Assembly (NCBI GenBank): GCA_024636395.1
Contig: JAGXHD010000246.1
Span: forward strand, 1-35,110
Direction: 5' to 3'
Length of the DNA: 35,110 nucleotides
Origin: Sulfitobacter sp.
GTDB lineage: Bacteria > Pseudomonadota > Alphaproteobacteria > Rhodobacterales > Rhodobacteraceae
Shown here: piece by piece, positions 7,980 to 15,586 of the stretch
Position numbering within the stretch: position 1 is the first letter of the stretch
Layout of the letters: each line of letters opens with the position of its first letter
The notes under the pieces: generated by a model
Database searches by the model: none
What the model saw: only the letters and a program-made list of their open reading frames with translations
Told to the model about the DNA's origin: nothing
Program-made: the position numbers and the translations under genes

Positions 7980-9533
7980 TTACAAGCGAACATCGACGCC
8001 GCGCGCCGGCGCCGCATCAAGATGGATTATGGTAGATTCATCGGGCGTGGCAGTCGCCTGCTGGCCGCCGGATGAAGGGTCACCGCCCGAACCAGAACCT
8101 GCATGATCGCCAGAGTCGGCCCCTTGCCCGAAGGCAAAGCTGATCGACTCGTAGCCCATGCTTTTGAAGGTCTGGCCAAGCTGGTCGATATGCCGACGCA
8201 TCAGATCAAGCGTTTCTGGCCGCTCTGCAATGATGCTGACCGTGATGGCACCATCCTCCGCGACGACGGACATCCGGACACGGCCAAGCTCCTGCGGCGA
8301 GAGGGCGATCTCGGTGGGCCGGTGGGCCGCCTGCGCCATCACGTCGACCAGTTGCCGAGCGATATGGGGGGTTAGATCAGCCCGAAGGCCCGTTGTGCCG
8401 GTCGGCGGTATGGCTGCGCGCGCCGTATCCCAATTGAAAACCTCTGGCGTGTCCGAGGAGGCCAGCAAAGAATGAGCCCCCTCGATTTTGCTTTGGATAT
8501 CTGTCGTGAAACTGCCTGCGTCGGCCTTTACCAAAGTTAGACCGGACGGACTAGCAGGCTGCGGTGTGGTCGGATTTGAAGGAGGTGCGATGGTTTGATT
8601 GAGCTCTCGCGGCGCACCTATGTCACCTGCCGAGCGTTGCAGCTGCGGCTCTGGCGCGGGCTTGGATCTGGCGGCTTTGTGAAGCCGCGCCGCTTCGCCA
8701 AGTGCAGCCTCCTTATCCGTCATCATGGGCTTTTCAGTGCTATTTGTGGCCAAATGCAGAAAGGTCTGCCCAACGATTTGCGCAAAAGAGGAGGCCGCAC
8801 GCGCGGGGGGAGTGTTCTGCAGGGCTGATGCGTCTCCTGTCGAAGCAAGTGCCGCGCTTGACTGTGCGCTCCCCGAGATCCCTTCCGCAGTTACTCCACC
8901 GTCTGGAACAGAGGGCACCGCTTGTAGTGGCGTCGTTCCTGATCCTGAGGGGAGCGTCAGGGCGGATTTCTGCTCGTACTCTGGCTTGGCCTCGATGGTC
9001 GCTTCAGGAAGCCCTGTGCCCCTGCGCATTTGTCCAAAGATGGCACCGTCAGTACCGTTCTCGTCCAACGTCTCCGTTCCTTCCGAGGGCATTGTCATTT
9101 TGGCATCTGTAATGGAATGTGGTGTTGCAAAAGGTGCCGCACCGCTGTTGTTGGAGGATTGTCGCGTGTCAGATCCAGCGGAAACCGGAGCCTGCGCAGA
9201 CCTTGGAAATTCTGTCTTTTCAGCAGCAAACCGGTCTGACTGAGCCCTCTCGCCTCCGTTTGGTTCGGCTGTGGCAGTGCTGCCGACGGAGACGGCACGC
9301 GCGTCTTCACGCGGCCCGTTTTGCTGTTCCGCTCCTGACGCGGTATCTGCTGTGGGCATCTGATCGGGCATTCCTGCAAAGAGCGCGGCAAACTCAGACT
9401 GGTCGTTTCTGGGTCGCCGGGAATCCTGTGATGCTGTGCCTTGCTTTTCCAGGGCGGATTGAGCGGGCACTCCCAAGGCGAGATTAACAGTGGCCTTTGC
9501 GGATTGACCGATATGTCCAACGGGAAAATTCAT
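7980..9533 (-). CDS. fliK: Flagellar hook-length control protein
   Basis: A 517-residue FliK. The first roughly 380 residues are low-complexity, rich in Ser, Ala, Pro, Thr and Gln, as expected of the extended molecular-ruler region. The C-terminal Flg_hook domain is conserved: 'IALSPQELGRVRMSVV' followed by 'ITVSIIAERPETLDLMRRH' and 'QLGQTFKSMGY' (about 400-465). The last 50 residues are Gly/Ser rich. FliK is secreted during hook assembly and triggers the switch in export specificity. It is divergent from flgJ and lies directly upstream of the broken flgD. The reading frame is intact, so any loss of flagellar function here is recent or still in progress. Confidence 0.85.
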   Translation of the reverse strand: MNFPVGHIGQSAKATVNLALGVPAQSALEKQGTASQDSRRPRNDQSEFAALFAGMPDQMPTADTASGAEQQNGPREDARAVSVGSTATAEPNGGERAQSDRFAAEKTEFPRSAQAPVSAGSDTRQSSNNSGAAPFATPHSITDAKMTMPSEGTETLDENGTDGAIFGQMRRGTGLPEATIEAKPEYEQKSALTLPSGSGTTPLQAVPSVPDGGVTAEGISGSAQSSAALASTGDASALQNTPPARAASSFAQIVGQTFLHLATNSTEKPMMTDKEAALGEAARLHKAARSKPAPEPQLQRSAGDIGAPRELNQTIAPPSNPTTPQPASPSGLTLVKADAGSFTTDIQSKIEGAHSLLASSDTPEVFNWDTARAAIPPTGTTGLRADLTPHIARQLVDVMAQAAHRPTEIALSPQELGRVRMSVVAEDGAITVSIIAERPETLDLMRRHIDQLGQTFKSMGYESISFAFGQGADSGDHAGSGSGGDPSSGGQQATATPDESTIIHLDAAPARGVDVRL

Positions 9534-9653
9534 GTGCGCGCCTTTCGGGGTTCTGCCTCGATCCTGGCCACTTAAGCACAGGCTTCCTTACCGGTTGTTT
9601 ACTGCTTTGGGCTCATGATCGGGAAAATCCACTCAATTTAAGGAGTATTCCCA

Positions 9654-9938
9654 ATGATCCCGATTCCCCCTGCCGCGTCGGCGGTCGGCTCTGTCCTGCC
9701 CCCGCGTGAGGCGGCGCTGATGGAGGCGGCGCAAAACCTAGAGGCCGTCTTTCTGGCAGAGATGCTGCAATCTGCGGGCCTCGGTCAGACCAGCGAAAGC
9801 TTCGGCGGTGGCGCCGGAGAGCAACAGTTTGGCTCGTTCCTCATACAGGAGCAGGCAAAATACATCGTAAAAGGCGGTGGCATCGGGCTGGCGCAATCAT
9901 TGTTCGAAGCATTGAAGGCACAAGAAAATGACATCTGA
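9654..9938 (+). CDS. flgJ: Rod-binding protein, FlgJ N-domain/CheL type
   Basis: A 94-residue protein corresponding to the FlgJ rod-binding domain alone, without the muramidase domain found in enterobacterial FlgJ; this short form (often called CheL) is normal in alphaproteobacteria. The family signature is visible as 'LEAVFLAEMLQSAG' and 'YIVKGGGIGLAQSLFEAL'. The ATG at 9654 has AAGGAG upstream (9640-9645). It would act in the periplasm in assembling the flagellar rod. It overlaps the following flgN-like gene by 11 bases and is divergent from fliK. Confidence 0.85.
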   Translation: MIPIPPAASAVGSVLPPREAALMEAAQNLEAVFLAEMLQSAGLGQTSESFGGGAGEQQFGSFLIQEQAKYIVKGGGIGLAQSLFEALKAQENDI

Positions 9939-10281
9939 AACCACTGATTTTTCCCGGCTTGATTCCTTGCTGGAGCAGGAGCGCGCGTTTCTTCTGGAAG
10001 GCGATCTGGAGGGATTAGGCACGTTGCTGCCTGCAAAGGAGCAGCTGGTCGCGCTTTTGCTGAGCGACGTTGCCGCGAATCGCGACCAGATCACGCCGCT
10101 GGAGGGCAAGCTCCAGCGCAATCAGCTGCTGCTGGATGGCGCGCTGGATGGAATCAGGGCAGTTGCCGCACGGCTCGCCGCATTGCGTCAGGTCCGGACG
10201 GCACTCGATACCTACGATGCGCGCGGTCGCAAGCTCAGAGTCGAAATGGCGGCAGTGCCGAAAGTAGAGAAGCGCGCCTGA
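9928..10281 (+). CDS. flgN: FlgN-like flagellar export chaperone
   Basis: A 117-residue, mostly helical, charged cytosolic protein. The opening 'LDSLLEQERAFLLEGDLEGLGTLL' and 'AKEQLVALLL' match the FlgN pattern of a helical bundle with a conserved Leu/Glu/Lys core; the C-terminal half has 'RLAALRQVRTALDTYDARGR', typical of this family in Rhodobacteraceae. FlgN chaperones the hook-junction proteins FlgK and FlgL. Neither partner gene is present here. It overlaps flgJ by 11 bases. The assignment is by pattern and context and is less sure than for the other flagellar genes. Confidence 0.65.
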   Translation: MTSETTDFSRLDSLLEQERAFLLEGDLEGLGTLLPAKEQLVALLLSDVAANRDQITPLEGKLQRNQLLLDGALDGIRAVAARLAALRQVRTALDTYDARGRKLRVEMAAVPKVEKRA

Positions 10282-10305
10282 AATCGCTGCATATATAGGA
10301 GTCAT

Positions 10306-10340
10306 TGGCCCGTGCTTCGTCTTGTGCGGGCCAGTTTATT
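10306..10340 (+). terminator. Possible terminator after flgN
   Basis: TGGCCCG and CGGGCCA form a 7-bp stem around a 14-base loop, 24 bases after the flgN stop, followed by GTTTATT. The T-run is poor and the loop large, so this is tentative. Confidence 0.35.
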
Positions 10341-10455
10341 AAAATGCACGACAGAGGCATTTGGGAGATTAAGACTTTCGAAAGCGTGAGACGAGCATGG
10401 TGGCGATGCATCCGAAACCGGGTGGCGCGGCGCTCTCAGGAAGGGGCTGCATACG
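10341..10455. other. Unassigned gene-free sequence beside the deletion junction
   Basis: Part of the 475-base stretch between flgN and the MFS gene. Apart from the possible terminator, the two remnants described separately and the 129 bases before the MFS start, I recognise nothing here. Short ORFs on both strands (27-35 codons and the 137-codon track ORF) overlap one another and show no family motif. It may be decayed coding sequence. Confidence 0.4.
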
Positions 10456-10534
10456 TCAGAATGGCATTCCTGTCCGATCATGTGCGGACGTTACCCGGGC
10501 GTAAAGCGCCTCATCGAAAGGAACATGCTTCAAT
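10456..10534 (-). pseudogene. C-terminal remnant of an unidentified gene, out of frame with motB remnant
   Basis: Just beyond the point where motB homology stops, the frame shifted by one relative to motB stays open for about 26 codons and reads like the tail of a real protein: 'HVPFDEALYARVTSAHDRTG', then MPF and TGA. It has no start of its own. The simplest reading is that a deletion or rearrangement joined the 5' end of motB to the 3' end of another gene. I cannot name the family. Confidence 0.35.
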
Positions 10535-10627
10535 AGCGACTTTCCATGCACCGCCATGGTGGCCACCGCCTTTGATGACCTTTTTACGTTTAATGATGAC
10601 TGGCGCGAGATTTGCATTCGCACTCAT
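10511..10627 (-). pseudogene. motB: motB 5' fragment, truncated flagellar motor protein
   Basis: The minus strand opens with ATG at 10627, preceded by GAGGTGG at correct spacing, and encodes MSANANLAPVIIKRKKVIKG then GGHHGGAWKVA. This is the N-terminus of MotB, where the family continues YADFVTAMMAFF into the membrane helix that carries the proton-binding Asp. Here the homology ends after 'WKVA' (about 10535) and the frame closes seven codons later (IEACSFR, TGA). Helix, periplasmic linker and OmpA-like peptidoglycan-binding domain are all missing, so no stator function is possible. The retained ribosome-binding site and perfect N-terminal match point to a recent loss. Confidence 0.75.
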
Positions 10628-10756
10628 ATCCACCACCTCATTTTCACCCAGAAACAGGAATACCCGCTCAGACGTTATCAAACCGCTAATCGCGCAGGCT
10701 GTGGTTAGCAGGAAGTAAAGCTTGCAATCGGTCTGTGGTAGCGGCCAGATCACACC

Positions 10757-11974
10757 ATGGACGATTTGATCACCGACAGCCGATATTCCTGGACCCGCCT
10801 TGCGCTGACGCTTTTGGTGGCGACGGTGATAAATGCCGGGATGTGGGCGATTGTCGTGATCATGCCGGCGGTCGAGACGGAGTTTGGCGGCAGCCGTGCG
10901 ATGGCCTCTTTGCCCTATACCTTGACGATGATCGGCTTCGCGACAGGCAACTACGCATTGGGCCGCGCTGTGGACCGCTTTGGAATCACGCTGTCGCTTA
11001 TCCTCGCATCGGCGGTGACTGCTGTAGGCTACGGGCTGGCGACGCTGTCGGGTTCGCTACTTATGCTCTCGCTGGCGCAGCTTCTCGTGGGATTCGCGTC
11101 CGCTGTCGGCTTTGGGCCGTTGATTGCGGATATCTCGCACTGGTTCGTGCGCAGGCGGGGCATCGCCGTCGCGATCGCGGCATCGGGTAATTATCTATCG
11201 GGTGCGATCTGGCCCATTCTGCTGGCTGGCGTGCTGCAAGAAAGCGGCTGGCGGGCCGTGTATCTGGTGATGGCGGTTGTCACGCTCGCTGTGGTGATTC
11301 CGCTGGCATTCGCCCTGCGCCGTAGCCTGCCGGAGGAGGCGCAAACCGCAGCACAGACCGCCTCCTTGCTCAACGCGAAATCGGCGGGTCTGTCGCCGCG
11401 CGCTCTGCAATATCTGCTGGGGTTCGCCGGCATTTGCTGTTGCCTCGCCATGTCCATGCCGCAGGTGCACATCGTGGCGCTGTGTGTGGGGCTTGGATAT
11501 GGTCCGGCCGTGGGCGCGCAGATGCTGTCGCTGATGTTGCTTGGCGGTGTCGCATCCCGCATCGTCTCTGGGTTGCTGGCCGACAGGCTCGGCGGCGTGC
11601 GCACCCTTCTGATCGGGTCGTGTTTGCAAACGCTGGCGCTGTTTCTGTATCTGCCCGCGGGCGGCATGGTCTCGCTCTATCTCGTCAGCCTGGTTTTCGG
11701 GCTGAGCCAGGGGGGAATCGTGCCCAGCTATGCGCTCATCGTGCGGGAATACATGCCCGCCAAGGAGGCAGGGGCGCGTGTTGGTTTTGTCATGATGGCG
11801 ACGATTTTGGGGATGGCACTGGGCGGCTGGCTGTCGGGTGTGATCTACGATTTAAGCGGGTCCTACACGCTCGCCTTCGTAAATGGCATTGTCTGGAACG
11901 GGGTGAACGTTGCCATCATCCTTTGGCTGATCTCTCGCAGCCGTCCGCGTGCACGTACGGCCGTGCTGGCCTAG
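10757..11974 (+). CDS. Major facilitator superfamily transporter
   Basis: A 405-residue, 12-helix MFS carrier. The loop 2-3 motif reads 'GNYALGRAVDRFGI', its repeat in the second half is 'RIVSGLLADRLGG', and 'SHWFVRRRGIAVAIAASG' resembles the monocarboxylate/oxalate-formate (OFA/MCT-like) branch. The substrate is unknown; an organic anion is a fair guess from that resemblance. The ATG at 10757 has no good Shine-Dalgarno, and the gene's upstream region is the former motB promoter side. Its TAG lies one base from the convergent trhO stop. Confidence 0.75.
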   Translation: MDDLITDSRYSWTRLALTLLVATVINAGMWAIVVIMPAVETEFGGSRAMASLPYTLTMIGFATGNYALGRAVDRFGITLSLILASAVTAVGYGLATLSGSLLMLSLAQLLVGFASAVGFGPLIADISHWFVRRRGIAVAIAASGNYLSGAIWPILLAGVLQESGWRAVYLVMAVVTLAVVIPLAFALRRSLPEEAQTAAQTASLLNAKSAGLSPRALQYLLGFAGICCCLAMSMPQVHIVALCVGLGYGPAVGAQMLSLMLLGGVASRIVSGLLADRLGGVRTLLIGSCLQTLALFLYLPAGGMVSLYLVSLVFGLSQGGIVPSYALIVREYMPAKEAGARVGFVMMATILGMALGGWLSGVIYDLSGSYTLAFVNGIVWNGVNVAIILWLISRSRPRARTAVLA

Positions 11975-11975
11975 T

Positions 11976-12866
11976 TCACCACTTGCGCCGCTTCATCAGA
12001 CCGATCTGCTTTTGCCGCTCGCGAAAGCGGTTTTTGTCGTCTTCGGTCGTCTCGTCCACGCAGTGATGGCAGCTCACGCCCGCCTCATATCCGGCCCGAT
12101 CAGTGTCCGCCGGTAGGATCGGACGGCGGCAGCCGTGACACAGAAGATGGGGGCCGGGCCTCAGCCCATGCTCCACGCTCACGCGATTGTCGAACACGAA
12201 ACATGAACCCTGCCAGGTACTTTGCGCGGCAGGCACGTCTTCGAGGTACTTCAGGATGCCGCCCTTGAGATGGAATACGTCCTCGACCCCCTGACCGAGT
12301 AGATAGTTCGTCGACTTCTCACAACGGATGCCGCCGGTGCAGAACATGGCGATCTTCTTATTGTGAAAGCGGTGCTTGTTGGCCTCCCACCATGCGGGAA
12401 ATTCGCCGAAGCTGGCGGTTTTTGGGTCGATTGCACCATCAAACGTGCCGATCGCCACCTCGTAATCGTTTCTGGTATCGATCACGGCTACATCGTCGCG
12501 GCCGATCAAGTCGTTCCAGTCTGCGGGTGCCACATAATGCCCGACGCTCGCGCGCGGGTCCACGTCGGGCTGGCCCATCGTCACGATCTCGCGTTTGATG
12601 CGGACTTTCATCTTCCCGAAGGGCGGCACATCGGAGTGAGCGATCTTGTGCTCGAGGTCGGCACAACCCGGTAGGGCGCGCAAATGCGCCAGCACGATAT
12701 CGACCGCGGCCTGCGACGGCCCCGCGATCGTCCCGTTCACCCCTTCACGCGCGAGCAGCAGCGTTCCTGTCACGCCCTGCGCCAGACACAGTTCCTGCAA
12801 CGGCGGCTTGAGCGCGTCGGGATCGTCAAAGCGTGCAAAGTGGTAAAGGGCTGCGATGGTGTACAT
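11976..12866 (-). CDS. trhO: tRNA uridine(34) hydroxylase, rhodanese-like
   Basis: A 296-residue YceA/TrhO protein. I use the ATG at 12866 (MYTIAALYHFARF), since the longer track ORF runs across the divergent pncA start and is non-homologous there. An N-terminal acylphosphatase-like domain ('GVTGTLLLAREGVNGTIAG') is followed by the rhodanese domain with 'VIDTRNDYEV' and the active-site loop CTGGIRCEKS (Cys176, Cys182), then a Cys-rich C-terminal region ('CHGCRRPI', 'CHHC'). TrhO makes 5-hydroxyuridine at the wobble base of certain tRNAs using O2. It is divergent from pncA with about 90 bases between. Confidence 0.9.
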   Translation of the reverse strand: MYTIAALYHFARFDDPDALKPPLQELCLAQGVTGTLLLAREGVNGTIAGPSQAAVDIVLAHLRALPGCADLEHKIAHSDVPPFGKMKVRIKREIVTMGQPDVDPRASVGHYVAPADWNDLIGRDDVAVIDTRNDYEVAIGTFDGAIDPKTASFGEFPAWWEANKHRFHNKKIAMFCTGGIRCEKSTNYLLGQGVEDVFHLKGGILKYLEDVPAAQSTWQGSCFVFDNRVSVEHGLRPGPHLLCHGCRRPILPADTDRAGYEAGVSCHHCVDETTEDDKNRFRERQKQIGLMKRRKW

Positions 12867-12956
12867 AGGATCGAAATAGGCTGCGCAGGGGTTGTTGTGC
12901 AAGAGGTGCATGGGGTAAAACAGAGTCCATCCAATTCCTGCGCAGAAAGTTATTTC

Positions 12957-13550
12957 ATGCACGCCCTTCTCGTCATCGACGTCCAGAATGATTTTTGCAA
13001 CGGTGGCGCTCTCGCCGTTGCGGGTGGGGATAATATCGTCGCGGGGATCAACACGCTGATGGGCCGGTTCGACGCGGTCGTGCTGACACAGGATTGGCAT
13101 CCGGCCGGCCATTCCTCTTTCGCCTCCAGCCATGCGGCCAAAGCTCCCTATGACATGATGCAAATGCCCTACGGTCCACAGGTTCTCTGGCCCGATCATT
13201 GTATTCAAGGCACTGTAGGAGCGTCGTTTCACCCCGTGTTAGAGACCGATCGCGCCGATCTGGTGATCCGCAAGGGGTACAATCCTGCCATCGACAGCTA
13301 CTCTGCGTTTTTCGAGAATGACCATAAAACGCCGACGGGTCTCGAAGGGTACCTGCGCACGCGGGGGATCACCGACCTGACCCTTGTGGGTCTCGCCCTG
13401 GACTTTTGCGTGAACTATTCGGCGGTGGATGCGGCCCAGCTTGGATTTGCGGTGACGGTCAACACGGACCTGTGCCGCGCGATTGACCTGAACGGGTCAT
13501 TGGCGGAGGCGCGCAAAGCCATGACAGGCGCGGGTGTCACCCTCCGCTGA
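12957..13550 (+). CDS. pncA: Nicotinamidase
   Basis: A 197-residue cysteine hydrolase that turns nicotinamide into nicotinate and ammonia in NAD salvage. The catalytic triad is visible as Asp8 (LLVIDVQNDF), Lys106 (VIRKGYNP) and Cys151 (GLALDFCVNYSAVDA). The metal site is Asp46 and His48 in TQDWHPAGHSSF plus His81 in WPDHCIQGT. I start at ATG 12957; the 91-codon extension in the ORF track lies over trhO. The next salvage enzyme, pncB, is 744 bases downstream on the same strand, separated by marC on the other. Its 3' end overlaps marC by 14 bases. Confidence 0.93.
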   Translation: MHALLVIDVQNDFCNGGALAVAGGDNIVAGINTLMGRFDAVVLTQDWHPAGHSSFASSHAAKAPYDMMQMPYGPQVLWPDHCIQGTVGASFHPVLETDRADLVIRKGYNPAIDSYSAFFENDHKTPTGLEGYLRTRGITDLTLVGLALDFCVNYSAVDAAQLGFAVTVNTDLCRAIDLNGSLAEARKAMTGAGVTLR

Positions 13551-14196
13551 AGGGCGAATCTTCCATCGGTGTCAGGTTCAGGAGCCCGAGCGCATCCAGA
13601 CCGCCCAGCGTCGCGTCGACTGCGACCGTGGCGAGAATGATGCCCATCACGCGGCTGATGACGCTGGCGCCGGTGGTCCCGATGAGCTGACCAATTTTGC
13701 TTGCCAGCAGCAGTAGAACCAGCGTGATCAGCAAAACGAATATCAACAATCCAGCGGTAATCACCTGATCAATGACAGGATTGGTATGATTGTCGGTCAG
13801 TATGACGATCGCCAGCATCGCACCGGGTGACGCGATGGAGGGCATCGCCAGCGGAAACACCGCACCTGACAAATGATCGCGTCCGGCTTCCTCGATCTCC
13901 CTTTGGGGCTTTGCGTCGCCAAAAATCATGCTGAGCGCGAAAAGAAACAGAATGATCCCGCCCGCCACCTGAAACGAGCCAAGGCGAAGACCAAGCGATT
14001 CAAGCAGATACTGCCCGCCGATCAAAAAGGCCATCAGGACCGCAGCCGACACCAGAACCGCGCGGACTGCGAATTTCCGGTGCAGCGATTTCGGCACATG
14101 TGCCGTAGCATACATGAAAACAGGCAGGCTGCCGATCGGATCGATGACCACAAAAAGAGTAATGAGTTCCCGAAGAAGAGTTGGCCAGTCAAACAT
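13537..14196 (-). CDS. MarC-family integral membrane protein
   Basis: A 219-residue protein with about six membrane helices. The opening 'LITLFVVIDPIGSLPVFM' and 'GGIILFLFALSMIFG' are diagnostic for the MarC/YchE/YhgN (UPF0056) family, as is 'PLAMPSIASPGAMLAIVIL'. Function in this family is unsettled; E. coli YchE-type members were proposed to be amino-acid exporters, and MarC itself is not required for multiple resistance. It is encoded between pncA and pncB on the opposite strand, with no obvious functional link to NAD salvage. Confidence 0.85.
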   Translation of the reverse strand: MFDWPTLLRELITLFVVIDPIGSLPVFMYATAHVPKSLHRKFAVRAVLVSAAVLMAFLIGGQYLLESLGLRLGSFQVAGGIILFLFALSMIFGDAKPQREIEEAGRDHLSGAVFPLAMPSIASPGAMLAIVILTDNHTNPVIDQVITAGLLIFVLLITLVLLLLASKIGQLIGTTGASVISRVMGIILATVAVDATLGGLDALGLLNLTPMEDSPFSGG

Positions 14197-14293
14197 GATA
14201 CGCTTTCAGTGCTTTGCGGGTTGCCGGTGCTCTACCTGCTTGCTCCCTTGGGGATGTTGCGCCACACATACACTGCCTAACGGAGCAAGCCAA

Positions 14294-15586
14294 ATGGTTG
14301 ATATCGCCACGCGAGTCTGGAATCATAAATGGAAGATCGATCCCATTGTGCGGTCGCTCATCGATACAGATTTCTACAAGCTCCTGATGTGCCAGTCGAT
14401 CTTTCGCAACAAGCCCGACACGGAGGTGACGTTCAGCCTCATCAACCGATCCAAGCATATCCCTTTGGCCGATTTGATTGACGAGAGGGAGTTGCGCGAG
14501 CAGCTCGATCATATCCGATCGCTTTCGCTCAGCCGGGGCGAATCCACGTGGCTGCGTGGCAATACATTCTATGGCAAGCGCCAGATGTTCCGCTCCGATT
14601 TCATGGAATGGTTCGAGAACCTAAAGCTGCCGCCCTATCATCTTGAGCGCAAGGGCGATCAATACGAGCTGACGTTCAAGGGCAAATGGCATGAGGTCAT
14701 GCTCTGGGAGATTCCGGCGCTTGCCGTGTTGATGGAGCTACGCGGCCGCGCGGTTCTCGACCGGATGGAGCGGTTCGAGCTTCAGGTGCTCTATGCCCGC
14801 GCGATGACGCGCGTGTGGGAAAAGGTCGAGGCGCTGCGCGATATACCAGATCTGTCGATTGCCGATTTCGGCACGCGGCGGCGCCACAGCTATCTGTGGC
14901 AGGACTGGTGTGTGCAGGCCATGAGCGAAGGGCTGGGCGCTAAATTCACCGGCACCTCCAATTGCAAGATCGCCATGAAGCGGGAGATGGAGGCAATCGG
15001 CACCAACGCCCACGAGTTGCCCATGGTCTATGCCGCACTGGCGCAAAGCGATGAAGAGCTGTTTCAAGCTCCCTATAAGGTCTTGGAGGATTGGCACGAG
15101 GAGCACGAAGGCAACTTGCGCATCATTCTGCCTGACACTTACGGTAGCCAAGGCTTTCTGGATAACGCGCCCGATTGGCTGGCTGGCTGGACCGGCATCC
15201 GCATCGACAGCGGCGATCCCGCCACTGCCGCACAGCAGGCGATCAATTGGTGGATTTCACGTGGCGAGGATCCGCGCAAGAAGCGGGTAATTTTCAGCGA
15301 TGGCCTCGATGTTGCCAAGATCAAGGAACTCCACCAGCAATTTTCGGGCAAGACGGCGATTTCCTTTGGTTGGGGAACGCTTCTGACCAATGATTTCCGT
15401 GGCCTTGTACCCGACGATGCGCTGTCCCCCTTCAGTCTCGTTTGTAAAGCGGTCAGCGCAAATGGCGTGCCGACTGTGAAACTCTCGGACAACCCCAACA
15501 AGGCGATGGGACCGGCCGATGAGATCGAGCGCTACAAGCGTGTGTTCAGCCTTGGCAAGCAGGAAGCGCAGGAGGTGGTAGTATGA
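14294..15586 (+). CDS. pncB: Nicotinate phosphoribosyltransferase
   Basis: A 430-residue enzyme that joins nicotinate and PRPP to give nicotinate mononucleotide, the step after PncA. I start at ATG 14294 (MVDIATRVWNHKWKI), which has CGGAG nine bases upstream; the track's extra 60 codons overlap marC's promoter region and are not homologous. Family motifs are 'LIDTDFYKLLMCQSIF', 'IADFGTRRRHSY' with the histidine phosphorylated by ATP, 'GTSNCKIAM', and 'IRIDSGDPA'/'IFSDGLDVAKI' near the phosphoribosyl site. Its stop overlaps the following aminotransferase by ATGA. Confidence 0.93.
   Translation: MVDIATRVWNHKWKIDPIVRSLIDTDFYKLLMCQSIFRNKPDTEVTFSLINRSKHIPLADLIDERELREQLDHIRSLSLSRGESTWLRGNTFYGKRQMFRSDFMEWFENLKLPPYHLERKGDQYELTFKGKWHEVMLWEIPALAVLMELRGRAVLDRMERFELQVLYARAMTRVWEKVEALRDIPDLSIADFGTRRRHSYLWQDWCVQAMSEGLGAKFTGTSNCKIAMKREMEAIGTNAHELPMVYAALAQSDEELFQAPYKVLEDWHEEHEGNLRIILPDTYGSQGFLDNAPDWLAGWTGIRIDSGDPATAAQQAINWWISRGEDPRKKRVIFSDGLDVAKIKELHQQFSGKTAISFGWGTLLTNDFRGLVPDDALSPFSLVCKAVSANGVPTVKLSDNPNKAMGPADEIERYKRVFSLGKQEAQEVVV

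Noticed and set aside
9534-9653. Sigma-54 type promoter between fliK and flgJ (TGGCCAC...GCACA)
   Set aside because: The GG and GC doublets are only eight bases apart rather than ten, so the match fails the key spacing rule.
10305-10718. 137-codon plus-strand ORF after flgN
   Set aside because: No Shine-Dalgarno, no recognisable family, odd composition (Trp/Pro/Arg rich), and it runs antisense across the clear motB 5' fragment.
12684-12956. N-terminal extension of the pncA ORF
   Set aside because: It is antisense to trhO and not homologous to nicotinamidases; MHALLVIDVQNDF at 12957 is the normal start.
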